A stretch of DNA of 64,000 nucleotides. It comes from an uncultured Actinomycetes bacterium. Its GTDB lineage: Bacteria; Actinomycetota; Acidimicrobiia; Acidimicrobiales; Ilumatobacteraceae. The DNA is taken from the NCBI GenBank assembly GCA_903872155.1, contig CAIQJP010000008.1:79233-143232 (forward strand), read 5' to 3'. The stretch's first letter is position 1. Each line of letters opens with the position of its first letter. The position numbers were made by a program, and so were the translations under genes. Shown here piece after piece: positions 9,101 through 18,343 of this stretch. A model generated the notes under the pieces. That model did no database searches. It was given only the letters and a program-made list of their open reading frames with translations, and was not told the origin of the DNA.

Positions 9101-9840
9101 CAACTTCCGAGACGCTTCATGCGGTCAAGTACGAGTTCGGCAGTTGGGTTTTCAATTTCGGCAACAACTTTTCCATCAGCCAAGAAGATGACGCGATCGG
9201 CGTATGCGGCAGCGACAGGATCATGGGTGACCATCACGATGGTTTGATGTAAGTCGGTGACGGCATGTTTCATAAAGGCCAAAATTTCGGCACCAGTTTT
9301 GCTATCAAGGTTGCCGGTTGGCTCGTCAGCAAAAATGATTTGTGGGCGACTTGCCAGCGCACGTGCAACTGCAACACGTTGCTGCTGACCACCAGAGAGT
9401 TCGCTCGGGCGATGGCTTAAGCGATTGCGTAAATTCATTTTGTCAATAACCGTGTCGAGCCATTCTTGGTCGGGCTTGACTCCACCTAAGTCCATCGGCA
9501 AAGTGATGTTTTCGAGAGCGGACAACGTTGGGATCAAGTTGTAAGCCTGAAAAATGAAGCCGACCTTCTCACGTCGTAGCGAGGTGAGTTGCTTGTCATC
9601 AAGTTGTGCAAGGTCGGTGTCGCCAATCAACACTCGACCACTTGTGAGTGCATCAAGGCCGGCGAGGCAATGCATGAGCGTGCTCTTGCCAGATCCAGAT
9701 GGTCCCATGATCGCGGTGAATTGACCGAGAGCAAAATCGACAGTCACGTCATCGAGAGCTCGAACTTCGCTGTCATCTTTTCCGTAAATCTTGGAGGCAT
9801 TGATGGCACCAGCAGCGGCCACAGTTGAAACATCAGTCAT
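9100..9840 (-). CDS. ABC transporter ATP-binding protein, LolD/MacB type
   Basis: The 246-residue ATPase has Walker [10 protein letters not shown] (residues 46-54), Q-loop in [17 protein letters not shown], signature [15 protein letters not shown], Walker [14 protein letters not shown] and the H-loop VMVTHDP. The Q-loop and NLDSKTG sequences are typical of the LolD/MacB/FtsE subfamily that pairs with FtsX-type permeases. The permease follows with overlapping stop/start codons, so the two are translationally coupled. It starts divergently from the nucleotidyltransferase gene at 9897. Confidence 0.95.
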   Translation of the reverse strand: MTDVSTVAAAGAINASKIYGKDDSEVRALDDVTVDFALGQFTAIMGPSGSGKSTLMHCLAGLDALTSGRVLIGDTDLAQLDDKQLTSLRREKVGFIFQAYNLIPTLSALENITLPMDLGGVKPDQEWLDTVIDKMNLRNRLSHRPSELSGGQQQRVAVARALASRPQIIFADEPTGNLDSKTGAEILAFMKHAVTDLHQTIVMVTHDPVAAAYADRVIFLADGKVVAEIENPTAELVLDRMKRLGS

Positions 9841-9896
9841 GCCCCTATTCTGCCTAAAGATTTGCCCATATATGGCTCATGTCTTAGGGTGACTTC

Positions 9897-10379
9897 GTGC
9901 ACGCCACTGGCTTAATCATTGGTCGTTTTGATCCGCCTCATTTGGGGCATTCGTACATGATCGAATGGGCGAAAGACCGTTGCGATGAATTGGTTGTCTT
10001 CGTCAATACAAAAGAGGGCGAAGCTGCTCCTGGTCATCTGCGGGCGCAATGGCTACAAGAACTCCACCCCGATGTGACTGTGGTGCAGGTAGAGCACAAT
10101 TTGCACAACGATTGGGAAGATCAAGAGTTGTGGGCAAAGTGGATTGATTTGTTGCGCTCAAAATGGCCATTGGCCAGTGGTCCAGATGTTGTTGTTTCAA
10201 GCGACTTTTACATTTCAGAGTTGGCAACACGCCTCGATGCGGAGGCCTTGGTGTGCGATCCTGAACGCACGAATGTTCCGATTAGTGCAACGCTGATACG
10301 AAACGACCCAGCCACTCACCTCGAACGCTTAGCGCCGGCGGTTCGTGACTGGGTCGAACGAAACTGGTTAACGAATTAG
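9897..10379 (+). CDS. NadR/NMN-adenylyltransferase-like nucleotidyltransferase
   Basis: The 160-residue protein starts at GTG 9897. It shows the nucleotidylyltransferase signature GRFDPPHLGHSYMI (a HxGH-type site) and a C-terminal ISATLIRNDPATH motif like the ISxTxxR of NMN adenylyltransferases. It resembles the N-terminal adenylyltransferase half of NadR but has no ribosylnicotinamide kinase domain. The likely reaction is transfer of AMP from ATP to a nucleotide or sugar-phosphate-like acceptor such as NMN; the acceptor is inference. Its stop TAG abuts the stop of the convergent peroxiredoxin gene. Confidence 0.8.
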   Translation: MHATGLIIGRFDPPHLGHSYMIEWAKDRCDELVVFVNTKEGEAAPGHLRAQWLQELHPDVTVVQVEHNLHNDWEDQELWAKWIDLLRSKWPLASGPDVVVSSDFYISELATRLDAEALVCDPERTNVPISATLIRNDPATHLERLAPAVRDWVERNWLTN

Positions 10380-11015
10380 TTATTTGTTAGGTTGGGCCAA
10401 GACTCGCAAGTACGGCTTGACGGTCTTCCAGCCCTGCGGAAACAAGGTCTTGGCTTCTTCGTCGGTGACTGCTGCACCGATGATGACGTCGCCACCGTCG
10501 GTCCAGTTGGCCGGAGTAGCAACTTTGTACTTCGCGGTCAATTGCAACGAGTCAATGACGCGAAGGATTTCTTCGAAGTTGCGACCGGTTGACGCGGGGT
10601 AGGTGATGGTGAGTTTGATCTTCTTGTCTGCACCAATGACGAATACGCTGCGAACGGTCATGGTGTCGTTGGCATTTGGGTGAATCATGTCGTAGAGGTC
10701 GGAGACCTTGCGATCGGTGTCACCAATCATCGGGAAGTTGACGGGTGTTCCCTGTGTTTCGCCGATGTCGCCTTCCCACTTGATGTGGCTTTCAACTGAG
10801 TCAACGGACAAACCAATGACCTTGACATTGCGCTTGTCGAATTCGGGCTTGATCTTGGCGACATAGCCAAGTTCGGTGGTGCACACCGGGGTGAAATCTT
10901 TGGGGTGGCTGAAAAGTACGCCCCAGGAATCGCCCAACCACTCGTGGAAACTGATGGTTCCTTGGGTGGTTTCGGCGGTGAAATCGGGGGCGGTATCTCC
11001 GAGACGTACAGTCAT
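10380..11015 (-). CDS. 1-Cys peroxiredoxin (Prx6 type)
   Basis: The 211-residue protein contains the peroxidatic cysteine Cys45 in PKDFTPVCTTELG. The long C-terminal extension (PANWTDGGDVIIGAAVTDEEAKTLFPQGWKTVKPYLRVL) is diagnostic of the Prx6 class, and no resolving cysteine is seen. It reduces hydrogen peroxide, alkyl hydroperoxides or peroxynitrite in the cytoplasm. An AGGAG ribosome binding site sits seven bases upstream of the ATG. A short perfect inverted repeat at 11036-11052 lies in the leader and could be an operator or a leader stem. Confidence 0.95.
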   Translation of the reverse strand: MTVRLGDTAPDFTAETTQGTISFHEWLGDSWGVLFSHPKDFTPVCTTELGYVAKIKPEFDKRNVKVIGLSVDSVESHIKWEGDIGETQGTPVNFPMIGDTDRKVSDLYDMIHPNANDTMTVRSVFVIGADKKIKLTITYPASTGRNFEEILRVIDSLQLTAKYKVATPANWTDGGDVIIGAAVTDEEAKTLFPQGWKTVKPYLRVLAQPNK

Positions 11016-11035
11016 GGTGAATCTCCTAGGTTGTG

Positions 11036-11052
11036 GCTCGGATCGACCGAGC
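11036..11052. repeat. Perfect inverted repeat upstream of the peroxiredoxin gene
   Basis: GCTCGG (11036-11041) and CCGAGC (11047-11052) form a six-base-pair stem with a five-base loop, about 20 bases upstream of the peroxiredoxin ATG. It could be a leader hairpin or a regulator site; the position alone does not decide. Confidence 0.3.
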
Positions 11053-11193
11053 AGAGGTTGCAGATGACTCTACGAGCAATTCCCGACAAAACCACTCGGG
11101 TATTCAAAACGGCTGGTTTGATGGTGTAAGAAGTACGCAAGATTTAGGCCGTTGTGCAGCGAGTTATCGGATTTTTGGGTTAGACCGTAAGTC

Positions 11194-11709
11194 ATGGAAC
11201 TCAACAATCTTTTCGGCCTCCCAGCCCACCCCTTACTCGTTCACTTACCTGTGGTCTTTGTGCCCATGGCTTCAATTGCCGCCATCATTTTGGCGATTTT
11301 TCCGAAGTACTTGGGCAAGTTCGGTTGGTGGGTGACTGGCGCCTCGTTCATCGGAATGGTTGGGGCAGTTCTCGCCGCCGGCAGCGGTGAAGAACTCGAG
11401 CATAAGGTCGCTCATTCGGCAACTCTCGAGCATCACGGTCAACTTGGTGAAACCGCTCGACTTTTGTCGTTTGTTTTGTTCGCAGTGATGCTCATTGTGA
11501 TGTTGGTTCGTCGTTATCGGCCCGCTCTCATCGCCAAGAAAGCTGCAGGCATCGTGGCGAGTGTGCTGATTGTCGCAGCATCGGTTGCTGCTGGATGGGC
11601 AATGATTGCGACTGGTCACAACGGCGCAAAAGCATCATGGTGTGAAGTATCGAAGAATTGCCCAGTTTCGACGGGGACTGACACCACCGGTGACAGTGAC
11701 GAAGGCTGA
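11194..11709 (+). CDS. DUF2231-family membrane protein
   Basis: The 171-residue protein has the DUF2231 start (LFGLPAHPLLVHLPVVFVPMASIAA), with the conserved HPLLVHLP motif in the first transmembrane helix. Four transmembrane segments follow in all, with a conserved HHGQLGETAR segment between helices 2 and 3. Related proteins often sit next to oxidase or thiol genes, and their function is unknown. The last 40 residues are a Thr/Asp-rich tail containing two cysteines (WCEVSKNC). Confidence 0.85.
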   Translation: MELNNLFGLPAHPLLVHLPVVFVPMASIAAIILAIFPKYLGKFGWWVTGASFIGMVGAVLAAGSGEELEHKVAHSATLEHHGQLGETARLLSFVLFAVMLIVMLVRRYRPALIAKKAAGIVASVLIVAASVAAGWAMIATGHNGAKASWCEVSKNCPVSTGTDTTGDSDEG

Positions 11710-11753
11710 CCCTACGTCACGAAATGCAATTGAATTTGTCGTAAGGTCGCAAC

Positions 11754-12413
11754 ATGACAATTGATCGTGTTGCCACCGACAAACTTTTGACAACTACTCG
11801 TTCAGTACGCAAGCGGCTTGATCTCACTCGTGAGGTTGAGCCGCAAGTGATTCAGGACTGCATCGATATTGCGATGCAAGCCCCAACCGGAACGAATGCT
11901 CAAAATTGGGCCTTTGTTGTGATCACCGATCCGGCCAAAAAGAAGTTCATCGCTGATGCGTATCGCAGTGGCGGAGAAATGATGGCGGGCTCGGGTTATC
12001 CACCGCCGCTTGAACCTGGTGATCCGCGCGAACACGTGATGCCCAAGGTGATGGAATCAGCGGGCTACCTCGGAGAAATTCTTGAACAAGTTCCGGTGTT
12101 CGTGATTGCCTGCGTGCGCGGTCGCGTTGAGTCGGTTCCCATGGTGATTGCTCAGGCAAGTACGTATGGTTCGATCCTTCCGGCGGCATGGAGCTTCATG
12201 TTGGCTCTGCGTTCACGTGGTCTTGGCACTGCGTGGACCACGATTCACTTGTTCCAAGAAAAACCCATTTCTGAACTATTGGGTATTCCCGATGATTGGA
12301 CTCAGACAGTTCTTTTCCCCGTGGCCTATTACACCGGTGACGATTTCAAGCCAGCTCATCGTTTGCCGTCAGACACCATGACTCACTGGGATTCGTGGGG
12401 AACCCACCGTTGA
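11754..12413 (+). CDS. Nitroreductase-family flavoprotein
   Basis: The 219-residue protein has the nitroreductase FMN-site start TTRSVRKRLDLTREV, then APTGTNAQNWAFVVITD, and the C-terminal segment HLFQEKPISELLGIPDDWTQTVLFPVAYYTG. These NAD(P)H- or F420H2-linked enzymes reduce nitro or quinone compounds; the true substrate is not known. Its stop TGA overlaps the TTG start of the next gene (TTGA, 12410-12413), indicating translational coupling. A second nitroreductase is present at 38305. Confidence 0.88.
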   Translation: MTIDRVATDKLLTTTRSVRKRLDLTREVEPQVIQDCIDIAMQAPTGTNAQNWAFVVITDPAKKKFIADAYRSGGEMMAGSGYPPPLEPGDPREHVMPKVMESAGYLGEILEQVPVFVIACVRGRVESVPMVIAQASTYGSILPAAWSFMLALRSRGLGTAWTTIHLFQEKPISELLGIPDDWTQTVLFPVAYYTGDDFKPAHRLPSDTMTHWDSWGTHR

Positions 12414-12739
12414 GCGTCAAGATTGAGCCAACTCACATTGGTGAACATCTGGCTGGTCGCGAATTTGTGTATCTCATTACCAATAGCAACGGACGATCGC
12501 ATGTCGTTGCATTGCGCCCACAAATGACAATAAATATTGCGCGTTTCGCAAATACTGGCCGCACGCCTTTGGTAAATGTTGCAGTGAATAATTCAGTGAC
12601 TCTGACATGGCCACCTTGTGATTCGACACAAGGTCACGAGCATGCAAAGTATTCGTTAGTCGCTGATGGTGTGGCGACAGTTGAAGGTGATGAATTGCTC
12701 GTGACTATCACGAATGCGGTTTTTCATCGACCCGCTTAG
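12410..12739 (+). CDS. Small PPOX-superfamily (split-barrel) protein
   Basis: The 109-residue protein has the shape of short actinobacterial pyridoxamine-phosphate-oxidase-like proteins: GREFVYLITNSNGRSHVVALRP, then NTGRTPLVNVAVNNSVTLTWPP, then KYSLVADGVATVEGDELLVTITNAVFHRP. I chose TTG 12410 because it overlaps the upstream stop and gives the usual start MSVKIEP; a longer frame from GTG 12395 is possible. It probably binds flavin or F420, and a role with the coupled nitroreductase is inference. It converges on the large protease gene with two bases between the stops. Confidence 0.75.
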   Translation: MSVKIEPTHIGEHLAGREFVYLITNSNGRSHVVALRPQMTINIARFANTGRTPLVNVAVNNSVTLTWPPCDSTQGHEHAKYSLVADGVATVEGDELLVTITNAVFHRPA

Positions 12740-12741
12740 TA

Positions 12742-13870
12742 CTAGGCGATGTTGCTGATATAGCCGTTGGCATCAACCACGATATTGGCGATGCCGTAGA
12801 CATAGAAGCACACAGTTCCTCGAGTCGAGACTGGAGCGATCACAGCGTTAGGTACAACTTGGCCTGCCACAAAGTTCAGATTTGATGCATTGGGACGGCT
12901 ATCGCACGGGTACACCGTGACGTAGCCACCGTATGGTGAGGCTGAAATTCCGAGTGCTGTGACATTCAATGAAACCGCGCTGACTCCACTCGCGGGAATC
13001 CCCGTGGTTCCGGCGATGTTTACTTCAAGCGGCGTGCCAGTTCCAGCAACATCACCCACTGACTGTGCAGCAACTCCACCTCGACCAGAACGAGTGTCAG
13101 CAATGCGGTTCGGTGCAATGGGGATAAATCCAAGACCAGATTCAAAATCACCATTGACATCGGCAATAACATCGGCCTTACCGTACACGTAGAAGCAAAT
13201 GGTGCCAGTGGGAGAGACTGGTGCGAGTACGGCATTAGGAACTGTTTGCCCCGAAACAAAGTTCAAACTCGAGACATCGGGGCGAGTGCCGCATGGGTAC
13301 ACGGTGACATAACCACCGCTTTCAGGCGCCGTCGTATTAGTCACTGTGACATTCATTGAAATAGCGCTGACTCCGGACGAGTCAATTCCGTTTCGACCCA
13401 ACACCGAAACTTCTAGTGCTGCACCTGAACCATCAAGTTGTCCAATCTTTTGTACAGGAACTCCTCCAAGTCCCACTCGAGTGTCAAAGAGTCGTGATGG
13501 CGCCGTGGGATTGAAACCATTTCCATCTAAAAGCGATCCGTTGATGTCGGCGATGATGTCAACTGCAACATTGCTATAGAAACAAAGTGTTCCAGATTCA
13601 GAGAGACGTGCAACGACCGCATTAGGAATAGTGTCACCCGCATTAAAGTTGAGGCTGGAAATTTCGGGACGACTTCCGCATGGATACACCGTGATGTAAC
13701 CAGTGCTGGCAGCGTTCGTCGCCGTGACGTTGAGAGATACCGCGTTAACACCGCTTGTTGCGATGTTGTTGCGGCCCGATATCTGTACTTCTAAGACGTA
13801 GTCGCCACCAACTTGGCGAACCGGAACTCCACCTTCGCCATTACGTGTATCAAAAATTCGTTGAGGATTA
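12742..13870 (-). repeat. Three tandem 120-residue two-cysteine repeats (protease A)
   Basis: Each copy runs from an R-[LI]-x-DTR motif through SLNVTAT, a GY[IV]TVYPC cysteine, LNFxxGxxxPNAV and GTxCFY (second cysteine) to an [IV]xDxNG end. The same repeat occurs in the proteins at 18344 and 49488. Two cysteines per copy suggest one disulfide per domain. Confidence 0.8.
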
Positions 13871-16800
13871 ATGGACTTCATGGTGGTAGGTGTTGTTTCA
13901 ACGCCAAGATGTGGGCCAGCAACCATGAGTAGGCGGTTAGGAGAATCTGCGCCTACGTCATTGATGGCGCCAGTCGTTGCATCAATATTGAGTAGATCTG
14001 CGACCTGTGCAACGCTCGCTGAAGGAAAAGAAGTGAGTGCAATGGCTGCAGCGCCAGCGACGTGTGGCGAGGCCATGGATGTTCCACTCTTTGAAACGTG
14101 ATCATAAGTGGGGTCGATGCTGGCACCCTCAATGTCGTAACCAGGAGCAAAGATGTCAACGCAAGATCCATAGTTTGAAAAGAATGCTCGCGTGTCGGTG
14201 ATGTCTGTCGCGCCGACCGTAATCGCAGTTGGTTCTCGGGCTGGTGAAGTTTCACACGCTGTTGTTGAATCATTTCCGGCTGCAACAACGACAACAATTC
14301 CAAGTTCGACTAAGCGTGAAACAGCGGCATCAATGACTCCACTAGCTGAGCCGCCAAGACTCATGTTGACAATTGCGCGCTTGCCCTTGAGCGGATAAGT
14401 GGCTACATAATTCAAACCTGCGAGAATCCCCGAAGTGACACCTGAGCCAAGGCAATCAAGCACTCGGACCGGTACGACGAGAGCATCAGTCGCAACACCG
14501 TACGAAGCGCCAACTGCAGTTGACGCAACGTGGGTGCCATGACCTTGGCAGTCGACCGTTCCATTTGCGTCGCTGATAGCCGAGTAGCCCGTCTGTAAGC
14601 GGCCGGAAAATTCGGCATTGCTGGCGATGCCGGTATCAACAACAAAGACGATCGCATTGTCGCCGCGATTTGCCGTGGAGAATTCTCCATCTAGTGCTGC
14701 AGATGTCTGATCAATGCGGTCGATTCCCCACGAATGACTATTTGTTGTGATGCGCGCCATAGTGCGGGGCACGACCGCGTTTGAGGGCGCTGATGCCGGG
14801 CTGCTGCCGACGGCGTTTTGTGCAACAACGGTAAAGGTATACGACGTTCCATTCACGAGATTGCTGATCACGCAGTTCAACGGTCCCTGTGACCATACGC
14901 AGGTTTGGCCACCAGGTGCTGCGGTCGCGGTGTACAGCGTGACGGGATAGGTGGGGTTGGTAGGAGAAGTCCATGAAACCTCAACTTGGCGATTTCGTGA
15001 TGAGACAGCACGGACATCGGTTGGTGCCGTTGGTGGTAGAGGCAATTGAAGATCCCAGTTGAGTGTGACATTTCCGGTGAGTTGGGCGTATCCGTCAACT
15101 GCAATTCGATATACCTGTCCTGCAATAGCAGCAAAACTGACGCCACTTGACTGTCCGGTCTTAACGTCATCATTCGCGGCGATCTGGGTCAAAGTAGAAA
15201 GAGTGTTTCCGGTGTATACCGCAAGCAAGGTGTCAAAATTTGAGCCAGCAGTAGTGACTTCGATTTGACCACTCGCTGGCGCGGTGTAGTTGAACCACAC
15301 TGAATGTGAAGCAACGTAGCCAGCATGGTTTGGCTCATTCAGTTCAGCGGTTGCGAAATTGGTCTTTGATGTTGACGTGCCAGTTAAACCGACGATCAAA
15401 CGGGGACTCGCAAAGAAGTCATCGGTGGTTCCGGGTCGAACAATATTTGGTGCAGAAGCGAACGGGCCGCGACCGACACTGTTGCGCGCTGAGACGCTCA
15501 CTGTGTAGGCGCTCCAGTTTTCGAGTCCGCTAATGGAACACGTCAGTATTGGCGCATTCACAATGCATGATTGTCCGCCCGGAGTTACCGATGCTTCGTA
15601 CGACAAGATTGCGTTTCCACCATCTGATGATGGAAGTCCCCAAGATATATCAATTGTTCCGTCGCGCGTTGATGCCGCTGCTACAACGCTGCGTGGAACC
15701 GACGGCACACTCGAAACAGGAGTCGCAACAAAGCTGTGGGTCAACGAAAGTGCACCGCGGGATTGTCCAAAGCTCACTAAGCGAATGTAATAAGTGGCAT
15801 CCTTGACAACATTGATGGTTGACGAGGTATAGGTATTTTGACCGCCGACATCGTTCCAGCCCTGCGGTCGGAAAAGTGTTGAAAAGCTAACACCAAGAAA
15901 AACACTGACTGTTGAAGGGATGGTGTTGCCTGTCGTGGAAAGTGTGAGTGAACCATCGGCAGTGGGGGTGTATGAGTACCAAAGTGAACCTGAATCAGAT
16001 CCAAGAGATGAACTTGGCTCATTAAGCTCGAGAGTTGCATTCGTATTACTGGTGTTCGTGGTTTGAGAATTCCCTGTTCGTACGATTGGGGAACAAAAGT
16101 TGTCGCCTGAAACAGCACGTGAACAAACGACAATTTGCGACCAATTCAACTTGATCGTTCCGCGGCCAGGTCCCCATGAGTGAACGCGCAGGTAGTAGGT
16201 GGTTCCTTGTGTTGCAGTGAAATTAATTGAGCTTGTGAGAGCACCTGCGTAATCGTCGCTGAAAGTAATGCTCGTCAAATTGTCAATTCTTGAACCAGAG
16301 AAAGCTGTCAGCACTGTGTCAAAGGCGCTTCCTGAGGTGTCGACCGTCAGAGTGCCAGTATCAGCGGCAACGAATTTGTACCAAACTGATGCTCCGCCAC
16401 CATTCCCGAAAGCCTGCAACGCAGGTTCATTGACCTCAAGCGTTGCATTGATGTTTGAGTCGTAGAGAGTTCCACTCGTTGTTGGTAAAAGTTGCGCCGA
16501 TGCGAAGTAGTCGTTGGATTCGGCGACAATAATGCTGTTACTTGGAAGTGAACTGTCAGATGTATTCCAAGCGTTAGTCGCGGTCACAGTGAATCGATAT
16601 TGCGAATTTGGGGTGAGTCCAAAGACGGTGCAGGTGAGTGGCCCGTTGCTCCAGTTACAGGTTTGGTTGCCGGGGCTTGAGGTGACGGTGTAGCTGCCAA
16701 TGGCACTCGAGCCCGAGTCGGTCGGGGCGTCCCAAGTCACGGTGGCTGTTCCTTGACCGGCGACAGCTGTGACATTGCGAGGAGCGAGCGGCGGGGTCCC

Positions 16801-18258
16801 TGATCCTGCTTCAACGTAGAGCAATAAGTTCGGCGAACCAGTTCCGACGTTTGTGAGCTTGTTTGAAGTGACTGATGCCAATACTGCGTTGTTGACGACG
16901 GTCGAACTTTGGCTGAGGTTGCTTCCCCAGATTGCGGCAACCGCACCGGCGACATGGGGCGTCGCCATGGATGTTCCGCTGATCGTGTTAGTGGCTCCGC
17001 TTAACCAGGTTGAAGTGATTGATTGGCCGGGGGCGAACATGTCAACACACGTGCCCGTGTTGGAAAAACTTGCTCGCGTGTCGGTTGACGTTGACGCGCC
17101 AACGGTAATGGCGCTTCGTTCATTGGCCGGCGAGTAGTTGCACGCGTCTGATGTGTTGTTGCCGGCGGCAACGACCACAATGATGCCGTCGGCGATTGCG
17201 CGAGTGACGGCACTGTTCAGTTCGGTACTTGCACCACCACCGAGGCTGAGGTTGAGTACTGCGGGCACACCTGCTGCATGGTTCGTGATGGCCCATTCAA
17301 TTCCGGCAATCACTGACAGAGTTGTTCCGCTTCCGGAGCAATCAAGAACTCGAACAGGTACCAGCGTGACACCATCTGCAACACCGTAGGTGTTACTTCC
17401 GATTGTTCCGGCGACGTGTGTTCCGTGACCATTGCAATCAGTTGTACTGCTATCGCCATTGAGATTGCCAGAAAAGTTACGCCCAGCAGCGAGGCGGTTT
17501 CCGAATTCGCTGTGCGTTGCGATACCAGTGTCGACAACGTAGGCAGTGACACCAGATCCGTTTGAGCGGTCGATGTAATGATTGTCTAGGGGCAGATTCG
17601 GTTGGTCAATACGGTCGAGTCCCCACGGTGGATTGAGCTGATCACTGTTTGCCGACATCACTTGGTCTTGCTCGATGTGCTGAATCGCTGGGTTGCCCTT
17701 GAGCGCCTTGAGTTGTGTGGCAGTCAGGTTGGCTGCGTATCCCTTGATCGCATAAGAAAAAGATCTGATGATTGAATTCCCAAGGATGCTGACAAGACCG
17801 TCTTTGGCAGTTTGGCTGGCGGTACTACGCAACGTGATGATGTAACGACCTGGTATCGGGTCACCGGCTCCTGATGGAGTTGTACTGGTTGATTCCAATG
17901 AATCAAGTGAAATCTCTTCATCATTTTCAATACCAGTGACGCGCGGGTCATCAGCAAGAACCAAAGCTTGGGCAGTTGTTAACGTGGCAGTAAATGCCGC
18001 AATGACATCGGTAAATCGCTCGTGAACAACGGATCCGGCTGCTTCGACTTCGTTGGCAACAGTGGCAACGTCGGCCTTGTTGGCAACAGTCACGATCATG
18101 CGCTGCGTTGATCCTTGACTGGGTGGAAGGCGCAGGGACATGTGGGCTGAGGCAGCGACAGGCATGACCGCGAGGGTTGAGGCGAAGAGAAGCGGGGCGA
18201 CGAGAAGTGTGATGCAATTTTTCATTGCTCGCTTTGATCCCAAATATTTGATGCTCAC
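12742..18258 (-). CDS. Giant secreted protease with two S8 subtilisin domains
   Basis: The 1838-residue protein starts at GTG 18258 behind a good AGGAG site. A signal peptide ends near residue 38. Two I9-like prodomains follow in tandem (about 53-115 and 137-201). The first S8 domain has Asp243, His278 and Ser430 (DTG, HGTH, GTSMATPH). Next come FN3 domains (about 485-575, 835-930, 1065-1160) alternating with beta-rich domains resembling the pre-peptidase C-terminal type. A second S8 domain follows (Asp1208, His1240, Ser1394), and three two-cysteine repeats of about 120 residues close the chain (from about 1465). Both triads are intact. The second catalytic domain has no adjacent prodomain. 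It is likely an exported proteinase-K-like enzyme for extracellular protein breakdown. Confidence 0.9.
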   Translation of the reverse strand: MSIKYLGSKRAMKNCITLLVAPLLFASTLAVMPVAASAHMSLRLPPSQGSTQRMIVTVANKADVATVANEVEAAGSVVHERFTDVIAAFTATLTTAQALVLADDPRVTGIENDEEISLDSLESTSTTPSGAGDPIPGRYIITLRSTASQTAKDGLVSILGNSIIRSFSYAIKGYAANLTATQLKALKGNPAIQHIEQDQVMSANSDQLNPPWGLDRIDQPNLPLDNHYIDRSNGSGVTAYVVDTGIATHSEFGNRLAAGRNFSGNLNGDSSTTDCNGHGTHVAGTIGSNTYGVADGVTLVPVRVLDCSGSGTTLSVIAGIEWAITNHAAGVPAVLNLSLGGGASTELNSAVTRAIADGIIVVVAAGNNTSDACNYSPANERSAITVGASTSTDTRASFSNTGTCVDMFAPGQSITSTWLSGATNTISGTSMATPHVAGAVAAIWGSNLSQSSTVVNNAVLASVTSNKLTNVGTGSPNLLLYVEAGSGTPPLAPRNVTAVAGQGTATVTWDAPTDSGSSAIGSYTVTSSPGNQTCNWSNGPLTCTVFGLTPNSQYRFTVTATNAWNTSDSSLPSNSIIVAESNDYFASAQLLPTTSGTLYDSNINATLEVNEPALQAFGNGGGASVWYKFVAADTGTLTVDTSGSAFDTVLTAFSGSRIDNLTSITFSDDYAGALTSSINFTATQGTTYYLRVHSWGPGRGTIKLNWSQIVVCSRAVSGDNFCSPIVRTGNSQTTNTSNTNATLELNEPSSSLGSDSGSLWYSYTPTADGSLTLSTTGNTIPSTVSVFLGVSFSTLFRPQGWNDVGGQNTYTSSTINVVKDATYYIRLVSFGQSRGALSLTHSFVATPVSSVPSVPRSVVAAASTRDGTIDISWGLPSSDGGNAILSYEASVTPGGQSCIVNAPILTCSISGLENWSAYTVSVSARNSVGRGPFASAPNIVRPGTTDDFFASPRLIVGLTGTSTSKTNFATAELNEPNHAGYVASHSVWFNYTAPASGQIEVTTAGSNFDTLLAVYTGNTLSTLTQIAANDDVKTGQSSGVSFAAIAGQVYRIAVDGYAQLTGNVTLNWDLQLPLPPTAPTDVRAVSSRNRQVEVSWTSPTNPTYPVTLYTATAAPGGQTCVWSQGPLNCVISNLVNGTSYTFTVVAQNAVGSSPASAPSNAVVPRTMARITTNSHSWGIDRIDQTSAALDGEFSTANRGDNAIVFVVDTGIASNAEFSGRLQTGYSAISDANGTVDCQGHGTHVASTAVGASYGVATDALVVPVRVLDCLGSGVTSGILAGLNYVATYPLKGKRAIVNMSLGGSASGVIDAAVSRLVELGIVVVVAAGNDSTTACETSPAREPTAITVGATDITDTRAFFSNYGSCVDIFAPGYDIEGASIDPTYDHVSKSGTSMASPHVAGAAAIALTSFPSASVAQVADLLNIDATTGAINDVGADSPNRLLMVAGPHLGVETTPTTMKSINPQRIFDTRNGEGGVPVRQVGGDYVLEVQISGRNNIATSGVNAVSLNVTATNAASTGYITVYPCGSRPEISSLNFNAGDTIPNAVVARLSESGTLCFYSNVAVDIIADINGSLLDGNGFNPTAPSRLFDTRVGLGGVPVQKIGQLDGSGAALEVSVLGRNGIDSSGVSAISMNVTVTNTTAPESGGYVTVYPCGTRPDVSSLNFVSGQTVPNAVLAPVSPTGTICFYVYGKADVIADVNGDFESGLGFIPIAPNRIADTRSGRGGVAAQSVGDVAGTGTPLEVNIAGTTGIPASGVSAVSLNVTALGISASPYGGYVTVYPCDSRPNASNLNFVAGQVVPNAVIAPVSTRGTVCFYVYGIANIVVDANGYISNIA

Positions 18259-18343
18259 CGTGAACTCCTGACCTACTTCAGGCTAATTGCCTCGAACTAA
18301 CACGCCCTCAGCACCGTTTAGGTTTGGTCAAGAAAGTGCCCGA

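Noticed and set aside
8445..9191. 248-codon open frame on the plus strand inside the ABC permease gene
   Set aside because: It is antisense to a strongly supported permease and has a low-complexity Ser/Pro/Thr composition typical of a shadow frame.
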